Part shown: positions 19,151 to 31,513 of the stretch, in pieces
Numbering within the stretch: position 1 is the first letter of the stretch
How the letters are laid out: the number at the start of each line of letters is the position of its first letter
Origin: Microbacterium cremeum
GTDB taxonomy: Bacteria; Actinomycetota; Actinomycetes; Actinomycetales; Microbacteriaceae
Reading direction: 5' to 3'
Assembly (NCBI RefSeq): GCF_015277855.1
Contig: NZ_CP063812.1
Span: 2,108,001 to 2,172,000 of the forward strand
DNA length: 64,000 nt
Notes under the pieces: model-generated
Database searches by the model: none
Told to the model about the DNA's origin: nothing
The model's input: the letters and a program-made list of their open reading frames with translations, nothing else
Translations under genes and position numbers: made by a program

Positions 19151-19939
19151 GTGGCGAGCATGGTTGAAGCCTGGGCCGAGAAGCGCGTCGTCATCAGTCC
19201 CGATCCCGCGAAGCTCGCCGAGTCGGTCGCTGCCCGGTTCCTGAGCCGGGTCGCCAAGCGCACCGACGAGGGCAAGCTCGCGCACATCTCGCTCACCGGC
19301 GGATCCATGGGCTCGGCGGTGCTGGCAGCCGCCGCCCGCAGCGACCGCGTGGCACGCATCGACTGGTCGTTGGTGCACTTCTGGTGGAGCGACGAGCGGT
19401 TCGTTCCCAGCGGCGACGCGGATCGCAACGAGCAGCAGGCGCGTGACGCGTTCCTGGACCGGCTCGACCTCCCGGAGACCAACATCCACGCACCGCTCGC
19501 CAGCGACGCAGAGCCGGACCTCGATGCCGCCGCCGCCGCCTACGCGCGCGAACTGGCCGTCTTCCCCGGCCCCGACGGACCGTGGCCGTCGTTCGACGTG
19601 TGCTTCCTGGGCGTGGGCCCGGACGCCCACATCGCGTCGCTGTTCCCCGACCGGCCCGAGATCCAGATCACCGATCGCGCGGTGGTCGCCGTGCGCGACT
19701 CCCCCAAGCCGCCGCCCGAGCGCGTCACGATGACACGCCCGGTCATCAACGGCTCCAAGCGAGTCTGGCTCGTCATCTCCGGTGCCGACAAGGCCTCCGC
19801 GCTGGGGCTCGCACTGGCCGGTGCGAGCTACGAGAGCGTGCCCGCGGCCGGCGCGAAGGGGCGCCGGCGCACCGTGTTCTTCGTCGACGAGGCTGCCGCC
19901 TCCCAGGTCCCGCCCGACCTGATCGACAGGGAGTACTGA
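19151..19939 (+). CDS. pgl: 6-phosphogluconolactonase
   Basis: A 262-aa NagB/DevB-family hydrolase that opens 6-phosphogluconolactone. Family motifs are SLTGGSMGSAVL near residue 42, VHFWWSDERFVP near 75, FLGVGPDAHIASLFP near 155, and the C-terminal RRTVFFVDEAAA. Two starts are possible: GTG at 19151 and ATG at 19160; neither has a strong ribosome-binding site, and the longer one is given. It ends the pentose-phosphate operon at a strong terminator. 6-phosphogluconate dehydrogenase is not in this window. Confidence 0.94.
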   Translation: MASMVEAWAEKRVVISPDPAKLAESVAARFLSRVAKRTDEGKLAHISLTGGSMGSAVLAAAARSDRVARIDWSLVHFWWSDERFVPSGDADRNEQQARDAFLDRLDLPETNIHAPLASDAEPDLDAAAAAYARELAVFPGPDGPWPSFDVCFLGVGPDAHIASLFPDRPEIQITDRAVVAVRDSPKPPPERVTMTRPVINGSKRVWLVISGADKASALGLALAGASYESVPAAGAKGRRRTVFFVDEAAASQVPPDLIDREY

Positions 19940-19950
19940 CGTACGAACGA

Positions 19951-19984
19951 GAGAAGAGCGGATGCCTCGGCATCCGCTCTTCTC
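19951..19984. terminator. Bidirectional terminator made of an inverted pair of the GGATGCC octamer
   Basis: GAGAAGAGCGGATGCC, a TC centre, then GGCATCCGCTCTTCTC: a 16-base perfect stem between the convergent pgl and rbpA genes. There is a short T/C run on either side. The stem contains CGGATGCC (19959-19966) and GGCATCCG (19969-19976), the octamer found over-represented through the window. Confidence 0.85.
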
Positions 19985-20002
19985 ATTCGACTTCGACCCG
20001 CG

Positions 20003-20359
20003 TCACTCCTGGCCGCGGCGCTCGCGCAGCTGCTTGAGCGCGTCTTCGAGGAGGGCGTCGGCCTCTTCCTCGGTGCGGCGCTCCTTCACGTAGGCGAGGT
20101 GCGTCTTGTACGGCTCGGTCTTCGCGAGTGCGGGCGGGTTGTCCTTGTCGCGTCCGGCGGGAAGGCCCGAGTGCGGCGAGTCGATCGTCTCGGGGATCTC
20201 CTCTTCGGGGATCCCGGCGGCGAAATAGCGGACCGTCTCGTTGCCCAGCGCGTCCCAGTACGAGATCGCGATGCGCTCGGCGTGGAACCCGTGGTCCTGC
20301 TCGCCCATCGGCCCGGCACCGACGCGGGTGCCGCGGATCGCGTTGCCTCCGGTCGCCAT
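20003..20359 (-). CDS. rbpA: RNA polymerase-binding protein RbpA
   Basis: A 118-aa actinobacterial transcription factor that binds RNA polymerase and the principal sigma factor and stabilises the open promoter complex. The central zinc-less RbpA core domain is seen in ISYWDALGNETVRYFAAG (32-49), followed by the sigma-interacting helical C-terminal region rich in Lys, Arg and Glu. The cysteines that bind zinc in some homologues are absent, as in many Microbacteriaceae. The ATG overlaps the last base of the secG stop, so it is coupled to secG. Confidence 0.93.
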   Translation of the reverse strand: MATGGNAIRGTRVGAGPMGEQDHGFHAERIAISYWDALGNETVRYFAAGIPEEEIPETIDSPHSGLPAGRDKDNPPALAKTEPYKTHLAYVKERRTEEEADALLEDALKQLRERRGQE

Positions 20360-20607
20360 CAGAGTGCCTGGAACTTCGTCATGAGGCCGAGCGCGACGAT
20401 CGCGGCGAACCACACCAGCGCCAGGATCACGGTGAACCGGTTGAGGTTGCGCTCCGCGAGCCCGGACGAGCCGAGCGCGGAGGTCATGCCGCCGCCGAAC
20501 ATGTCGGACAGGCCGCCGCCGCGCCCCTTGTGGAGCAGGATGAGGAGAGTCAGCAGGAGGCTCGTGATGCCCAGGAGCACCTGCAGGACGAACTCGAGGA
20601 TCTGCAC
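20359..20607 (-). CDS. secG: Preprotein translocase subunit SecG
   Basis: An 82-aa membrane protein of the SecYEG translocon. Two hydrophobic helices (about 3-21 and 58-76) flank the conserved loop LLHKGRGGGLSDMFGGG, which is diagnostic of SecG. The start was placed at the GTG at 20605-20607, which gives the family's usual N-terminus beginning directly with the first helix, and an AAAGG lies 7 bases upstream. A longer start would add an unlikely charged leader. It lies between tpiA and rbpA, the standard actinobacterial order. Confidence 0.93.
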   Translation of the reverse strand: MQILEFVLQVLLGITSLLLTLLILLHKGRGGGLSDMFGGGMTSALGSSGLAERNLNRFTVILALVWFAAIVALGLMTKFQAL

Positions 20608-20668
20608 TGTGTAGGCCTTTCGTTGCGATCGATCGCCGATCGCACAAGCGTCAAGTATAACCATCACC

Positions 20669-20699
20669 TCGTTTCGTCTCGCTTCGCGAGCCGAAACGA
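20669..20699. terminator. Hairpin between tpiA and secG
   Basis: TCGTTTCG and CGAAACGA pair outside CTCGC/GCGAG around a TTC loop, with one internal mismatch. It directly follows the tpiA stop in the leftward direction. There is no T-run, so it may be an attenuating or mRNA-processing structure that sets secG-rbpA expression apart from the glycolytic genes. Confidence 0.45.
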
Positions 20700-20701
20700 A
20701 T

Positions 20702-21483
20702 TCACACGCCGACGTGCTTCTGGTAGCGGATGATCGCGGCGAACTCGTCCACGACCAGACTCGCCCCGCCGACGAGCGCGCCGTCGACGTCGGGCTCGCG
20801 CATGAAGCTCGCGATGTTCGCGGCCTTCACCGAGCCGCCGTAGAGGATGCGCGTCCGTGCCGCGGCGTCCTCCCCCAGCTTCGCCGCCACCACTTCTCGA
20901 AGCTTCGCGCACACGTCCTGAGCCTGATCCGGCGTCGCCGCCTGGCCCGAGCCGATCGCCCACACCGGCTCGTACGCGACCACGATCTCGGCATCCGCCT
21001 TCAGGCTCTCGAGTGCCACCGAGAGCTGGCTGACGGGCACGGCGCTCGCGCCGAACTCCTCGAGGTCCTCACTGGTCTCGCCGACGCAGATCACCGGCAC
21101 CAGCCCGTGGCGGAGGGCTGCCTGCACCTTCGAGCCCACGACCTCATCGGTCTCGGCGTGGTACTGGCGCCGCTCGGAGTGGCCGATGATGACGTAGCGG
21201 GCGTCGAGCTTGGCCAGGAACGCGCCCGACACCTCACCGGTGTACGCGCCGCCGTCGTGGGCCGAGAGATCCTGCGCGCCCAGCGCGAACGGGATCTTGT
21301 CGGCGTCCAGCAGCGTCTGGACGGTGCGAAGGTCGGTGAAGGGCGGGAACACGGCCACCTCGACCGAGCCGTCCTCGTGCTTGGCGTCCTTGAGCGTCCA
21401 GTGCAGCTTCTGCACGAACGCGACCGCCTGCAGGTGGTCGAGGTTCATCTTCCAGTTGCCTGCGATGAGCGGGGTGCGGGTGC

Positions 21484-21493
<10 letters not shown>
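20702..21493 (-). CDS. tpiA: Triosephosphate isomerase
   Basis: A 263-aa TIM-barrel enzyme interconverting dihydroxyacetone phosphate and glyceraldehyde-3-phosphate. Active-site motifs are GNWKMN with the lysine near residue 16, IGHSERR with the electrophilic His, and AYEPVWAIG with the catalytic Glu. The ATG at 21493 lies inside the end of pgk, giving a 10-base overlap; a GTG at 21487 making a GTGA overlap is an equally good start. It is part of the gap-pgk-tpiA operon. Confidence 0.97.
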
Positions 21494-22698
<1,205 letters not shown>

Positions 22699-22706
22699 GG
22701 CCGGGT

Positions 22707-23819
<1,113 letters not shown>

Positions 23820-24446
23820 CTATGACAGTACCAGCAGGCCCGAGGTCTTCTGGCGGGCGGCGTCGAGGCGCTGCGCGACGTTCTGCCAGTTCGCGATGTT
23901 CCAGACCGCCTTGACGTAGTCGGCCTTCACGTTGAGGTAGTCGAGGTAGAAGGCGTGCTCCCACATGTCGAGCTGGAAGATCGGGATCGTGCCCTGAGCG
24001 GTGTTGCTCTGCTGGTCGAACAGCTGCTGGATGAGCAGCTGCTCCCCGATCGGGTCCCAGCTGAGGACGGCCCAGCCCGACCCCTGGATGCCGGTGGCGG
24101 CAGCGGTGAAGTGGGCCTGGAACTTGTCGAATCCGCCGAAGAACTCGTCGATCGCGGCACGCAGCTCGCCCTCGGGCTCGCCGCCGCCCTCGGGAGAGAG
24201 GTTCGTCCAGAAGATCGAGTGGTTGACGTGCCCGCCGAGGTTGAAGGCGAGGTCCTTCTCGAGCTTGTTCACGTTCGCGAGGCTGCCGGATTCCCGCGCC
24301 TCGGCGAGCTGCTCGAGTGCGGTGTTGGCCCCGGTCACGTACGCCTGGTGGTGCTTGCTGTGGTGCAGCTCCATGATCTTGCCGCTGATGTGCGGCTCGA
24401 GGGCGGCGTAGTCGTAGGGGAGGTCGGGCAGGGTGTACTTCGCCAT
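23820..24446 (-). CDS. sodA: Superoxide dismutase (Mn/Fe)
   Basis: A 208-aa cytosolic superoxide dismutase that removes superoxide. Metal ligands are recognisable in [12 protein letters not shown] (first His), [10 protein letters not shown] (second His), and [12 protein letters not shown] (Asp and third His). The residue pattern favours manganese but iron or cambialistic use is possible. There is no signal peptide. It has a good purine-rich ribosome-binding site (GGAAGAAGAGAAC) and its own hairpin downstream, suggesting a monocistronic unit. Confidence 0.96.
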   Translation of the reverse strand: MAKYTLPDLPYDYAALEPHISGKIMELHHSKHHQAYVTGANTALEQLAEARESGSLANVNKLEKDLAFNLGGHVNHSIFWTNLSPEGGGEPEGELRAAIDEFFGGFDKFQAHFTAAATGIQGSGWAVLSWDPIGEQLLIQQLFDQQSNTAQGTIPIFQLDMWEHAFYLDYLNVKADYVKAVWNIANWQNVAQRLDAARQKTSGLLVLS

Positions 24447-24588
24447 GTTCTCTTCTTCCTGTCGGCACGGCGCCGAGAAGCCCGGCGCTGCGAGGGTGAC
24501 GGCTTCATCCTACTGAGCACCAACGCACCGACGAGGGGGTTGCTTCCCCCTGTGACGGGGCGATACTGCGAGCCCGGACCGGGCGGCG

Positions 24589-25566
24589 TCAGTCCTCGAT
24601 ACCGGCGGGCACGGCCGATTCGGTGTCGGGCAGACCGTCGGCCTCCGCCTTCTTGTCGGCCATCGCCAGCAGACGGCGGATGCGTCCGGCCACGGCGTCC
24701 TTGGTCAGCGGCGGGTCGGCGTGGTGCCCGAGCTCGTCGAGACTCGCATCGCGGTGCGCGAGCCGCAGCTCCCCGGCCTCGCGGAGGTGCTCGGGCACCT
24801 CTTCGCCGAGGATCTCGAGCGCGCGCTCGACGCGCGCACACGCGGCGACGGCTGCCTGCGCCGAGCGCCGCAGGTTCGCGTCGTCGAAGTTCACCAGGCG
24901 GTTCACGCCGGCGCGCACCTCGCGCCGCTGGCGCAGCTGATCCCACTCGGAGGCAGCGCGCACGGCTCCCATCGCGGCCAGGGCGGCGCGGATCGCCTCA
25001 CCTTCGCGCACGACCACCCGCGGCACGCCGCGCACCTCGCGTGCCTTGCCCGAGATGCCGAGGCGATGCGCCGCGCCGACGAGGGCCATCGCGGCCTCGG
25101 ACGACGGGCACGTGATCTCGAGCGCGGCGGACCGGCCCGGCTCGCTCAGGCTGCCGGCCGCGAGGAAGGCCCCGCGCCAGATCGCGGCGAGATCGGCGCG
25201 CGATCCGGTCGTGAGCTTGTTCGGCAGACCGCGGACCGGACGGCGGCGCTGATCCAGGAGCCCGGTCTGGCGCGCGAGCGTCTCGCCGCCCTCGATGACG
25301 CGGACCGCGTAGTGGCTGCCGTTGCGGGCGCCGGAGCCCTGCACGTGGACGAGCTCGGGACGCACGCCGTACAGCTCGACCAGGTCGCGCGCGGTGCGCC
25401 GCGCAAGCAGATCGGAGTCGAGCTCGGCCTCGACCGCGACGCGGTTGGCGATCGAGTGCAGGCCGCCCGAGAATCGCAGCAGGGAGGTCAGCTCTGCCAC
25501 GCGGGCCGTCGGGCGCGGGTCGCGCACGGTGATCAGCTCGGCCTTCACGTCAGCGGTGAGCGACAC
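24589..25566 (-). CDS. whiA: DNA-binding protein WhiA
   Basis: A 325-aa regulator with an N-terminal LAGLIDADG-homing-endonuclease-like fold and a C-terminal helix-turn-helix, controlling sporulation-type division in Streptomyces and division or chromosome functions elsewhere. The N-terminal [10 protein letters not shown], the middle [14 protein letters not shown] stretch and the C-terminal [21 protein letters not shown] with a helix-turn-helix are characteristic. The start is a GTG preceded by AGGAGACCC. It follows rapZ by 78 bases; the yvcK-like gene normally found between them is absent. Confidence 0.95.
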   Translation of the reverse strand: MSLTADVKAELITVRDPRPTARVAELTSLLRFSGGLHSIANRVAVEAELDSDLLARRTARDLVELYGVRPELVHVQGSGARNGSHYAVRVIEGGETLARQTGLLDQRRRPVRGLPNKLTTGSRADLAAIWRGAFLAAGSLSEPGRSAALEITCPSSEAAMALVGAAHRLGISGKAREVRGVPRVVVREGEAIRAALAAMGAVRAASEWDQLRQRREVRAGVNRLVNFDDANLRRSAQAAVAACARVERALEILGEEVPEHLREAGELRLAHRDASLDELGHHADPPLTKDAVAGRIRRLLAMADKKAEADGLPDTESAVPAGIED

Positions 25567-25644
25567 GGGTCTCCTTCGCAGTGGGGTTCGGGACAAAGAG
25601 ACAGCCTACTCGGGCGGACTCGATCCCACCCAGGCCCACGCGGT

Positions 25645-26541
25645 TCATTCGCGACCGAGGTCGCGATGCTTCACGCGCACCGCGACGCCGGGGATGCTGC
25701 CGAGCCGCTCGGCGAGCTCGCGCGCCATCACGACCGATCGATGCTTGCCGCCGGTGCAGCCCACCGCCACCACCGAGTGACGCTTGTTCTCGCGTTGGTA
25801 GCCCTCGAGCACCGGGCGCAGCGCCGCCGCGTAGGCGTCGAGGAATTCGCGCGCGCCCTCCTGCTCCAGCACGAAGTCCCGCACATCGGCGTCCTCGCCG
25901 GTGAGGGCTCGCAGCTCCTCACTCCAGAACGGATTGGGGAGGAACCGCATGTCGGCGACCAGGTCGGCATCCGGCGGCAGCCCGTACTTGAACCCGAAGC
26001 TGAGCAGAGTCAGCGTGTGGCGTGCAGCGCCCTCTTCGCGGAAGAGGTCGCTGACCTGCGTGGCGAGCTGATGGATGTTGTACGACGAGGTGTCGATGAT
26101 GACGTCGGCGCTCTCGCGCACCGCTGCGAGACGCTGGCGCTCCCGGCGGATGCCGTCGAGCAGGGTCCCGTCGCCCTGAAGCGGGTGCGGGCGTCGCACC
26201 GCCTCGAACCGGCGCACGAGCACGTCGTCCGAGGCATCCAGGAACATCAGCCGGATCTGGCGCCGCTCGCGCAGCGCCCGCATGGCCTCGGGGAGGTCCG
26301 AGAACAGGTCGCGCCCGCGGACGTCGACCACGACAGCCACCCGCGGGAGCACGCCCGCGGCGAGCTCGGTCAGATCGAGGAGCGGCTTGAGCATCTGCGG
26401 CGGCAGGTTGTCGACGACGTACCAGTCGAGGTCCTCGAGGGCGTTCGCAGCGGTGGAGCGTCCTGCTCCCGACATCCCGGTGACGATCAGCACCTCACCG
26501 GTGTCGCGCCCGTTCTCGTCGCGACGCGTCGCCTCGCTCAT
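25645..26541 (-). CDS. rapZ: RNase adapter RapZ / YvcJ-type nucleotide-binding protein
   Basis: A 298-aa P-loop protein of the RapZ/YvcJ family. Walker A is GMSGAGRST at 22-30. The C-terminal domain carries [10 protein letters not shown], the family signature in the small-RNA or phosphosugar-binding part. It is involved in amino-sugar control in E. coli and in competence or cell-envelope functions in Gram-positives; the target here is unknown. ATG at 26541 is preferred over a GTG two codons upstream because a GGGGGTGG stretch precedes it. It follows uvrC after 26 bases in the same direction. Confidence 0.94.
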   Translation of the reverse strand: MSEATRRDENGRDTGEVLIVTGMSGAGRSTAANALEDLDWYVVDNLPPQMLKPLLDLTELAAGVLPRVAVVVDVRGRDLFSDLPEAMRALRERRQIRLMFLDASDDVLVRRFEAVRRPHPLQGDGTLLDGIRRERQRLAAVRESADVIIDTSSYNIHQLATQVSDLFREEGAARHTLTLLSFGFKYGLPPDADLVADMRFLPNPFWSEELRALTGEDADVRDFVLEQEGAREFLDAYAAALRPVLEGYQRENKRHSVVAVGCTGGKHRSVVMARELAERLGSIPGVAVRVKHRDLGRE

Positions 26542-26567
26542 GACCACCCCCGTCGTCGGCCCCCAGC

Positions 26568-28514
26568 CTACTCATCAGACGGCGCGCTCGGCTGCGCGAG
26601 GTGCGCGTGGATCGCAGCGGCGAGCTTGGGGCCGACCCCGGGAAGCTCGGCGATCTCGTCGGGCGTCGCCTTCCTGAGTGCCGACACCGAGCCGAAGTGA
26701 CGGAGCAGCGCTTTGATGCGCGCCGCGCCGAGACCGGGGACCTCGGCGAGTACGCTCTGGATGTCGCGACGCCGGCGGCGGCGCTGGTGCGAGATCGCGA
26801 ACCGATGCGCCTCGTCGCGCAGCCGCTGCAGCAGGTAGAGCGCTTCGGAGGTGCGCGGAAGGATGACGGGGTACTCCTCCCCCGGCAGCCAGACCTCCTC
26901 CAGCCGCTTCGCGATGCCGCACAGCGCGATCTCGTCGTGCCCGGAATCACGAAGGGCACGCGCCGCGGCCTCGACCTGCGGCTTGCCGCCGTCCACGACC
27001 AGCAGCTGTGGCCGGTACGCGAACCGGGGACGCCGTCGTGCGGTCACGACCTCCTCGTCCGCCGTCGGGTCGGGGGCGACGTCGATCCCGGGCCCCGCGC
27101 CCGACGACGGCTCTTCCGGGCGATCCAGATACGCGAGCCGCCGCATGAGCACCTGGTGGAGCGAGTCGGTGTCGTCGGTCGTCTCGGCGACGCCGAACGA
27201 CCGGTACTGGTCCTTGCGCGGCAGCCCGTCCTCGAACACCACCATCGACGCGACGACGTTGGTGCCGCCGAGATGCGACACGTCGAAGCACTCGATGCGC
27301 AGGGGCGCTTCGGCGAGGCCGAGCGCTTCCTGCAGATCGGTGAGCGCCTGCGAGCGGGCGACGTAGTCGCTGGTGCGCCGGGTCTTGTGGAGCATGAGCG
27401 CCTGCTGGGCGTTGAGGCTCGCCGTCTTCATCAGCTCGGCCTTGCGGCCGCGCTGCGCGACCTGGATCGACACCGCCTTGCCGCGGCGGGCGCGGAGCCA
27501 CTCCTCCAGGTCGGCCGCGTCCTCCGGCATCGCGGGCACCAGGACCTGCCGCGGGATGTCGGCCCCCGCGGCGTTGCCGTACGTCCGCTGGATCACCTGG
27601 TCGACGAGCTCACCGCCCGTGATGTCGAGCTCTTTCTCGATCGTGGTGGCGCGGACGCCGCGCACGCGTCCGCCGCGGATCACGAAGTGCTGCACCGTGG
27701 CGGCCAGCTCGTCCTCGGCGATGCCGAACAGATCCGCATCCGTGTCGGCGGCGAGCACCAGCGCGCTCTTGTTGAGGACCGCGTCGATGGCCTGGAGCTT
27801 GTCGCGGTACACCGCAGCGGCCTCGTAGTCCATCGCCGCCGACGCCTCGCGCATGCGCGCGGTGAGCTCCCTCGTGAAGCGCTGGTCGCCCCCGGCCATG
27901 AACGCGATGAAGTCGTCGACGATCGCTCGATGCTCCTCGATCGTGACCTTCATCGAGCACGGCCCGCCGCAGCGGCCGATCTGGCCGGGGAAGCAGGGGC
28001 GCCCCGTCGCCATGGCCTTCTTGTACGATGCGTCGCTACACGTGCGGATCGGGAAGACCCTGATCATGAGGTCGATGGTGTCGTGCACCGCCCACACCTT
28101 CGGGTACGGCCCGAAGTACTTGGCGCCCGAGATCCGACGGTTGCGGGTCACGATCACGCGCGGCGCCTCGTCGGCGAGCGTGATCGCCATGAACGGGTAC
28201 GACTTGTCGTCCTTGTAGCGGACGTTGAACGGCGGATCGAACTCCTTGATCCACTGGTACTCGAGCTGCAGAGAGTCCACATCGGTCGCGACGACCGTCC
28301 ATTCGACGGATGCCGCGGTCGTGACCATGCGCCGGGTCCGCTCGTGGAGCGTGTGCAGCGGCGCGAAGTAGTTCGACAGCCGCGCGCGGAGGTTCTTGGC
28401 CTTGCCGACGTACAGCACGCGGCCGTTCGCATCGCGGAAGCGATAGACCCCGGGATTGGTCGGGATCTCGCCCGGCCGCGGCTTGTACGGGACGGTGGGA
28501 GCAGGGCGTGCCAT
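26568..28514 (-). CDS. uvrC: Excinuclease ABC subunit C
   Basis: A 648-aa nucleotide excision repair endonuclease that makes both incisions around damage. The N-terminal GIY-YIG nuclease is seen as [21 protein letters not shown] (split here as GVYRF and LYVGKA) at about 18-40, followed by a UvrB-binding UVR motif near 200-235 and the RNase H-like C-terminal nuclease with [10 protein letters not shown] and VVDGGKPQ. Two helix-hairpin-helix motifs ([25 protein letters not shown]) end the protein. The start ATG lies 5 bases after the uvrA stop, so the two are co-transcribed. Confidence 0.96.
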   Translation of the reverse strand: MARPAPTVPYKPRPGEIPTNPGVYRFRDANGRVLYVGKAKNLRARLSNYFAPLHTLHERTRRMVTTAASVEWTVVATDVDSLQLEYQWIKEFDPPFNVRYKDDKSYPFMAITLADEAPRVIVTRNRRISGAKYFGPYPKVWAVHDTIDLMIRVFPIRTCSDASYKKAMATGRPCFPGQIGRCGGPCSMKVTIEEHRAIVDDFIAFMAGGDQRFTRELTARMREASAAMDYEAAAVYRDKLQAIDAVLNKSALVLAADTDADLFGIAEDELAATVQHFVIRGGRVRGVRATTIEKELDITGGELVDQVIQRTYGNAAGADIPRQVLVPAMPEDAADLEEWLRARRGKAVSIQVAQRGRKAELMKTASLNAQQALMLHKTRRTSDYVARSQALTDLQEALGLAEAPLRIECFDVSHLGGTNVVASMVVFEDGLPRKDQYRSFGVAETTDDTDSLHQVLMRRLAYLDRPEEPSSGAGPGIDVAPDPTADEEVVTARRRPRFAYRPQLLVVDGGKPQVEAAARALRDSGHDEIALCGIAKRLEEVWLPGEEYPVILPRTSEALYLLQRLRDEAHRFAISHQRRRRRRDIQSVLAEVPGLGAARIKALLRHFGSVSALRKATPDEIAELPGVGPKLAAAIHAHLAQPSAPSDE

Positions 28515-28519
28515 GCCGT

Positions 28520-31444
28520 TCAGCCGGCCTTGCGCGCCTCGACGAGATCCGCCGGGGCCCGCAGCCCCAGCACCTCGGCGAGGAACGCGCCGGTGTGGCT
28601 GCCCTCGACGCGCGCGACCTGCTCGGGCGTCCCGGTCGCGACGACGCGGCCGCCGCCGGCACCGCCCTCGGGGCCCAGGTCGATGACCCAGTCGGACGAC
28701 TTGATCACGTCGAGGTTGTGCTCGATCACGATGACGGTGTTGCCCTTGTCGACGAGTCCGCCCAGCACCTCGAGGAGCTTGCGCACGTCCTCGAAGTGAA
28801 GCCCGGTGGTCGGCTCGTCGAGCACGTAGATCGAGCGGCCGTTGGTGCGCCGCTGCAGCTCGGTGGCGAGCTTCACGCGCTGCGCCTCGCCGCCCGAGAG
28901 CGTGGTCGCCGACTGACCGAGCCGCACGTACCCCAGGCCCACGTCGACGAGCGTCTTGAGGTAGCGGTGGATCGCCTGGATCGGCTCGAAGAACTCGGCG
29001 GCCTCGGCGATCGGCATCTCGAGCACCTCGGCGATGTTCTTGCCCTTGTAGTGCACTGCGAGCGTGTCGCGGTTGTACCGCTTGCCGTGGCACACCTCGC
29101 AGTCCACGTAGACGTCCGGCAGGAAGTTCATCTCGATCTTGATCGTGCCGTCGCCCGAGCACGCCTCGCAGCGCCCACCCTTGACGTTGAAGCTGAAGCG
29201 GCCGGGCTGGTACCCGCGGACCTTCGCCTCGGGCGTCTCGCTGAACAGGGTCCGGATGCGGTCGAACACCCCGGTGTACGTCGCGGGATTCGAGCGCGGC
29301 GTGCGGCCGATCGGCGCCTGGTCGACGTGCACGACCTTGTCGAGGTTGTCGAGTCCGGTCACGCGCGTGTGCTTGCCCGCGACGCGGCGCGCGCCGTTGA
29401 GGCGCGTCGCCAGCACCTGGTACAGGATGCCGTTGACCAGGGTGGACTTGCCGGAGCCGCTGACGCCGGTGACCGCGGTGAGCACGCCGAGGGGAAAGTC
29501 GACGGTCACGTTCTTGAGGTTGTTCTCACGCGCGCCGACGACCGTCACCTGCCGGGACTTGTCGATCTTGCGCCGCTTCTTGGGGATCGGGATCGAGCGG
29601 CGTCCCGCGAGGTAGTCGCCGGTGACGGATGCGCCGTCGGCGAGGAGTTCGCCGATCGGACCCGAGTGGACCACCGCGCCGCCGTTCACGCCCGCCCCGG
29701 GACCGATGTCGACGATCCAGTCCGCGGCGTGGATGGTCTCTTCGTCGTGCTCGACGACGATGAGCGTGTTGCCCAGGTCGCGCAGCGCCACGAGCGTCTC
29801 GATGAGTCGGCGGTTGTCGCGCTGATGGAGGCCGATCGACGGCTCGTCGAGCACATAGAGCACGCCGGTGAGCCCGGATCCGATCTGCGTCGCGAGACGG
29901 ATGCGCTGCGCCTCGCCGCCCGACAGCGTCGCTGCGGCGCGGCTGAGGCTCAGGTAGTCCAGGCCCACGCGGATCAGGAAGTCGAGACGCACGCGGATCT
30001 CACGCAGCACCTGCGCGGCGATCGTGGCCTCGCGCTCGGTGAGGGTCAGCTTCGCGAAGTACTCGCGCGCCTCGCCGAGGCTCAGGCGCGAGGCATCCGC
30101 GATCGAATGCCCATGGACGAGCACGGCCAGCACCTCGGGCTTGAGCCGGTCGCCGTCGCAGACGGGGCACGGCACCTCACGCAGGTACTCGGCCCAGCGC
30201 TGGCGCTGCGTGTCGGACTCGGCCTGCGTGTACTGCCGCTCGATATAGGGAACGACCCCTTCGAAGCCCGACGAGTAGCGCATCTCACGGCCGTAGCGGT
30301 TCTTCCATCGCACCGTGACCTTGTAGTCCTCGCCGCGCAGCACCGCCTCACGCACCGACGCCGGGAGGTTCTTCCACGGCGTGTCGAGCGAGAACCCGAG
30401 ATCGGCTGCGAGGCCCTCGAGAAGCCGCTCGTAGTACTGGAACAGCCCCTTGCCCTGCGTCGTCCAGGGGATCAGCACGCCCTCGCGGATCGAGAGCTCC
30501 TCGTCGCCGAGCATCAGATCCACATCGACCGACATGCGCGTTCCCAGGCCCGAGCAGGTGGGGCATGCGCCGAACGGCGCGTTGAACGAGAAGGTGCGCG
30601 GCTCGATCTCGGTGAGCTGCAGGGGGTGGCCGTTCGGGCACGCGAGCTTCTCGGAGAAGGACTGCCACGCGGCATCGCCCTCTTCATCGACGAAGTTCAC
30701 CTGCATGACGCCGCTCGCCAGCGAAAGGGCGGTCTCGACCGAATCGGTGACGCGGTCGAGGATGCCGGGCGCCGCGACGAGCCGGTCGACCACGACGGCG
30801 ATGTCGTGCTTGTAGCTCTTCTTGAGCGCGGGCGGTTCAGCCAGCTGGATCAGCTCGCCGTCGACGATCGCGCGCGCGTAGCCCTTCGCGCCGAGCTCCT
30901 TGAAGAGGTCGACGAACTCGCCCTTCTTCTGCGTGACGACGGGAGCGACGATCTGGTAGCGGGTGCGCTCCGGAAGATCTGCGAGCTGGTCGGCGATCTG
31001 CTGCACGGTCTGCCGCTGGATGACCTCGCCGCATTCGGGACAGTGCGGCACGCCGATGCGCGCCCACAGCAGGCGCATGTAGTCGTGGATCTCGGTGATC
31101 GTGCCGACAGTCGATCGCGGGTTGCGGTTGGTCGACTTCTGGTCGATCGACACAGCGGGGCTCAGGCCTTCGATGAAGTCGACGTCGGGGCGATCCACCT
31201 GACCGAGGAACTGGCGCGCGTACGCGCTCAGCGATTCGACGTACCGGCGCTGGCCTTCGGCGAAGATCGTGTCGAACGCGAGGCTCGACTTGCCCGATCC
31301 CGACAGACCCGTGAACACCACGAGCGAATCGCGCGGGATGTCGAGGTCGACGTCTTTCAGGTTGTGCACGCGGGCACCGCGGACGCTGAGTTTTCCGCTG
31401 GTGTTCGCGGAGTTTGCGGGCAGGGCGACAGGGACGATGGGCAC
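28520..31444 (-). CDS. uvrA: Excinuclease ABC subunit A
   Basis: A 974-aa damage-recognition ATPase of nucleotide excision repair. Two ABC ATPase modules are present: Walker [10 protein letters not shown] near residue 48 and GVSGSGKST near 660. Three zinc-binding modules are visible: CPEC with its partner CDGD, CPTC-type, and [12 protein letters not shown] with CEVC. The ABC signatures [10 protein letters not shown] and [10 protein letters not shown] are both intact. The ATG start gives [11 protein letters not shown], a slightly longer N-terminus than usual, and the core begins at [11 protein letters not shown]. It is followed by uvrC and separated from the upstream 5'-nucleotidase by a hairpin. 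Confidence 0.97.
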   Translation of the reverse strand: MPIVPVALPANSANTSGKLSVRGARVHNLKDVDLDIPRDSLVVFTGLSGSGKSSLAFDTIFAEGQRRYVESLSAYARQFLGQVDRPDVDFIEGLSPAVSIDQKSTNRNPRSTVGTITEIHDYMRLLWARIGVPHCPECGEVIQRQTVQQIADQLADLPERTRYQIVAPVVTQKKGEFVDLFKELGAKGYARAIVDGELIQLAEPPALKKSYKHDIAVVVDRLVAAPGILDRVTDSVETALSLASGVMQVNFVDEEGDAAWQSFSEKLACPNGHPLQLTEIEPRTFSFNAPFGACPTCSGLGTRMSVDVDLMLGDEELSIREGVLIPWTTQGKGLFQYYERLLEGLAADLGFSLDTPWKNLPASVREAVLRGEDYKVTVRWKNRYGREMRYSSGFEGVVPYIERQYTQAESDTQRQRWAEYLREVPCPVCDGDRLKPEVLAVLVHGHSIADASRLSLGEAREYFAKLTLTEREATIAAQVLREIRVRLDFLIRVGLDYLSLSRAAATLSGGEAQRIRLATQIGSGLTGVLYVLDEPSIGLHQRDNRRLIETLVALRDLGNTLIVVEHDEETIHAADWIVDIGPGAGVNGGAVVHSGPIGELLADGASVTGDYLAGRRSIPIPKKRRKIDKSRQVTVVGARENNLKNVTVDFPLGVLTAVTGVSGSGKSTLVNGILYQVLATRLNGARRVAGKHTRVTGLDNLDKVVHVDQAPIGRTPRSNPATYTGVFDRIRTLFSETPEAKVRGYQPGRFSFNVKGGRCEACSGDGTIKIEMNFLPDVYVDCEVCHGKRYNRDTLAVHYKGKNIAEVLEMPIAEAAEFFEPIQAIHRYLKTLVDVGLGYVRLGQSATTLSGGEAQRVKLATELQRRTNGRSIYVLDEPTTGLHFEDVRKLLEVLGGLVDKGNTVIVIEHNLDVIKSSDWVIDLGPEGGAGGGRVVATGTPEQVARVEGSHTGAFLAEVLGLRAPADLVEARKAG

Positions 31445-31455
31445 CAGACAAGTTT

Positions 31456-31493
31456 AGGCGGGGCCTCCGACATAGGCGCCGGAGACCCCGCCT
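31456..31493. terminator. Terminator hairpin downstream of the 5'-nucleotidase gene
   Basis: AGGCGGGG pairs with CCCCGCCT (8 bases) and CTCCG with CGGAG (5 bases), separated by one mismatch and closing a 10-base loop. It lies between the leftward nucleotidase gene and uvrA. An AAACTT stretch follows on the leftward strand. It probably insulates uvrA-uvrC. Confidence 0.65.
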
Positions 31494-31513
31494 TCACAGG
31501 ATCGACTCGGGTG

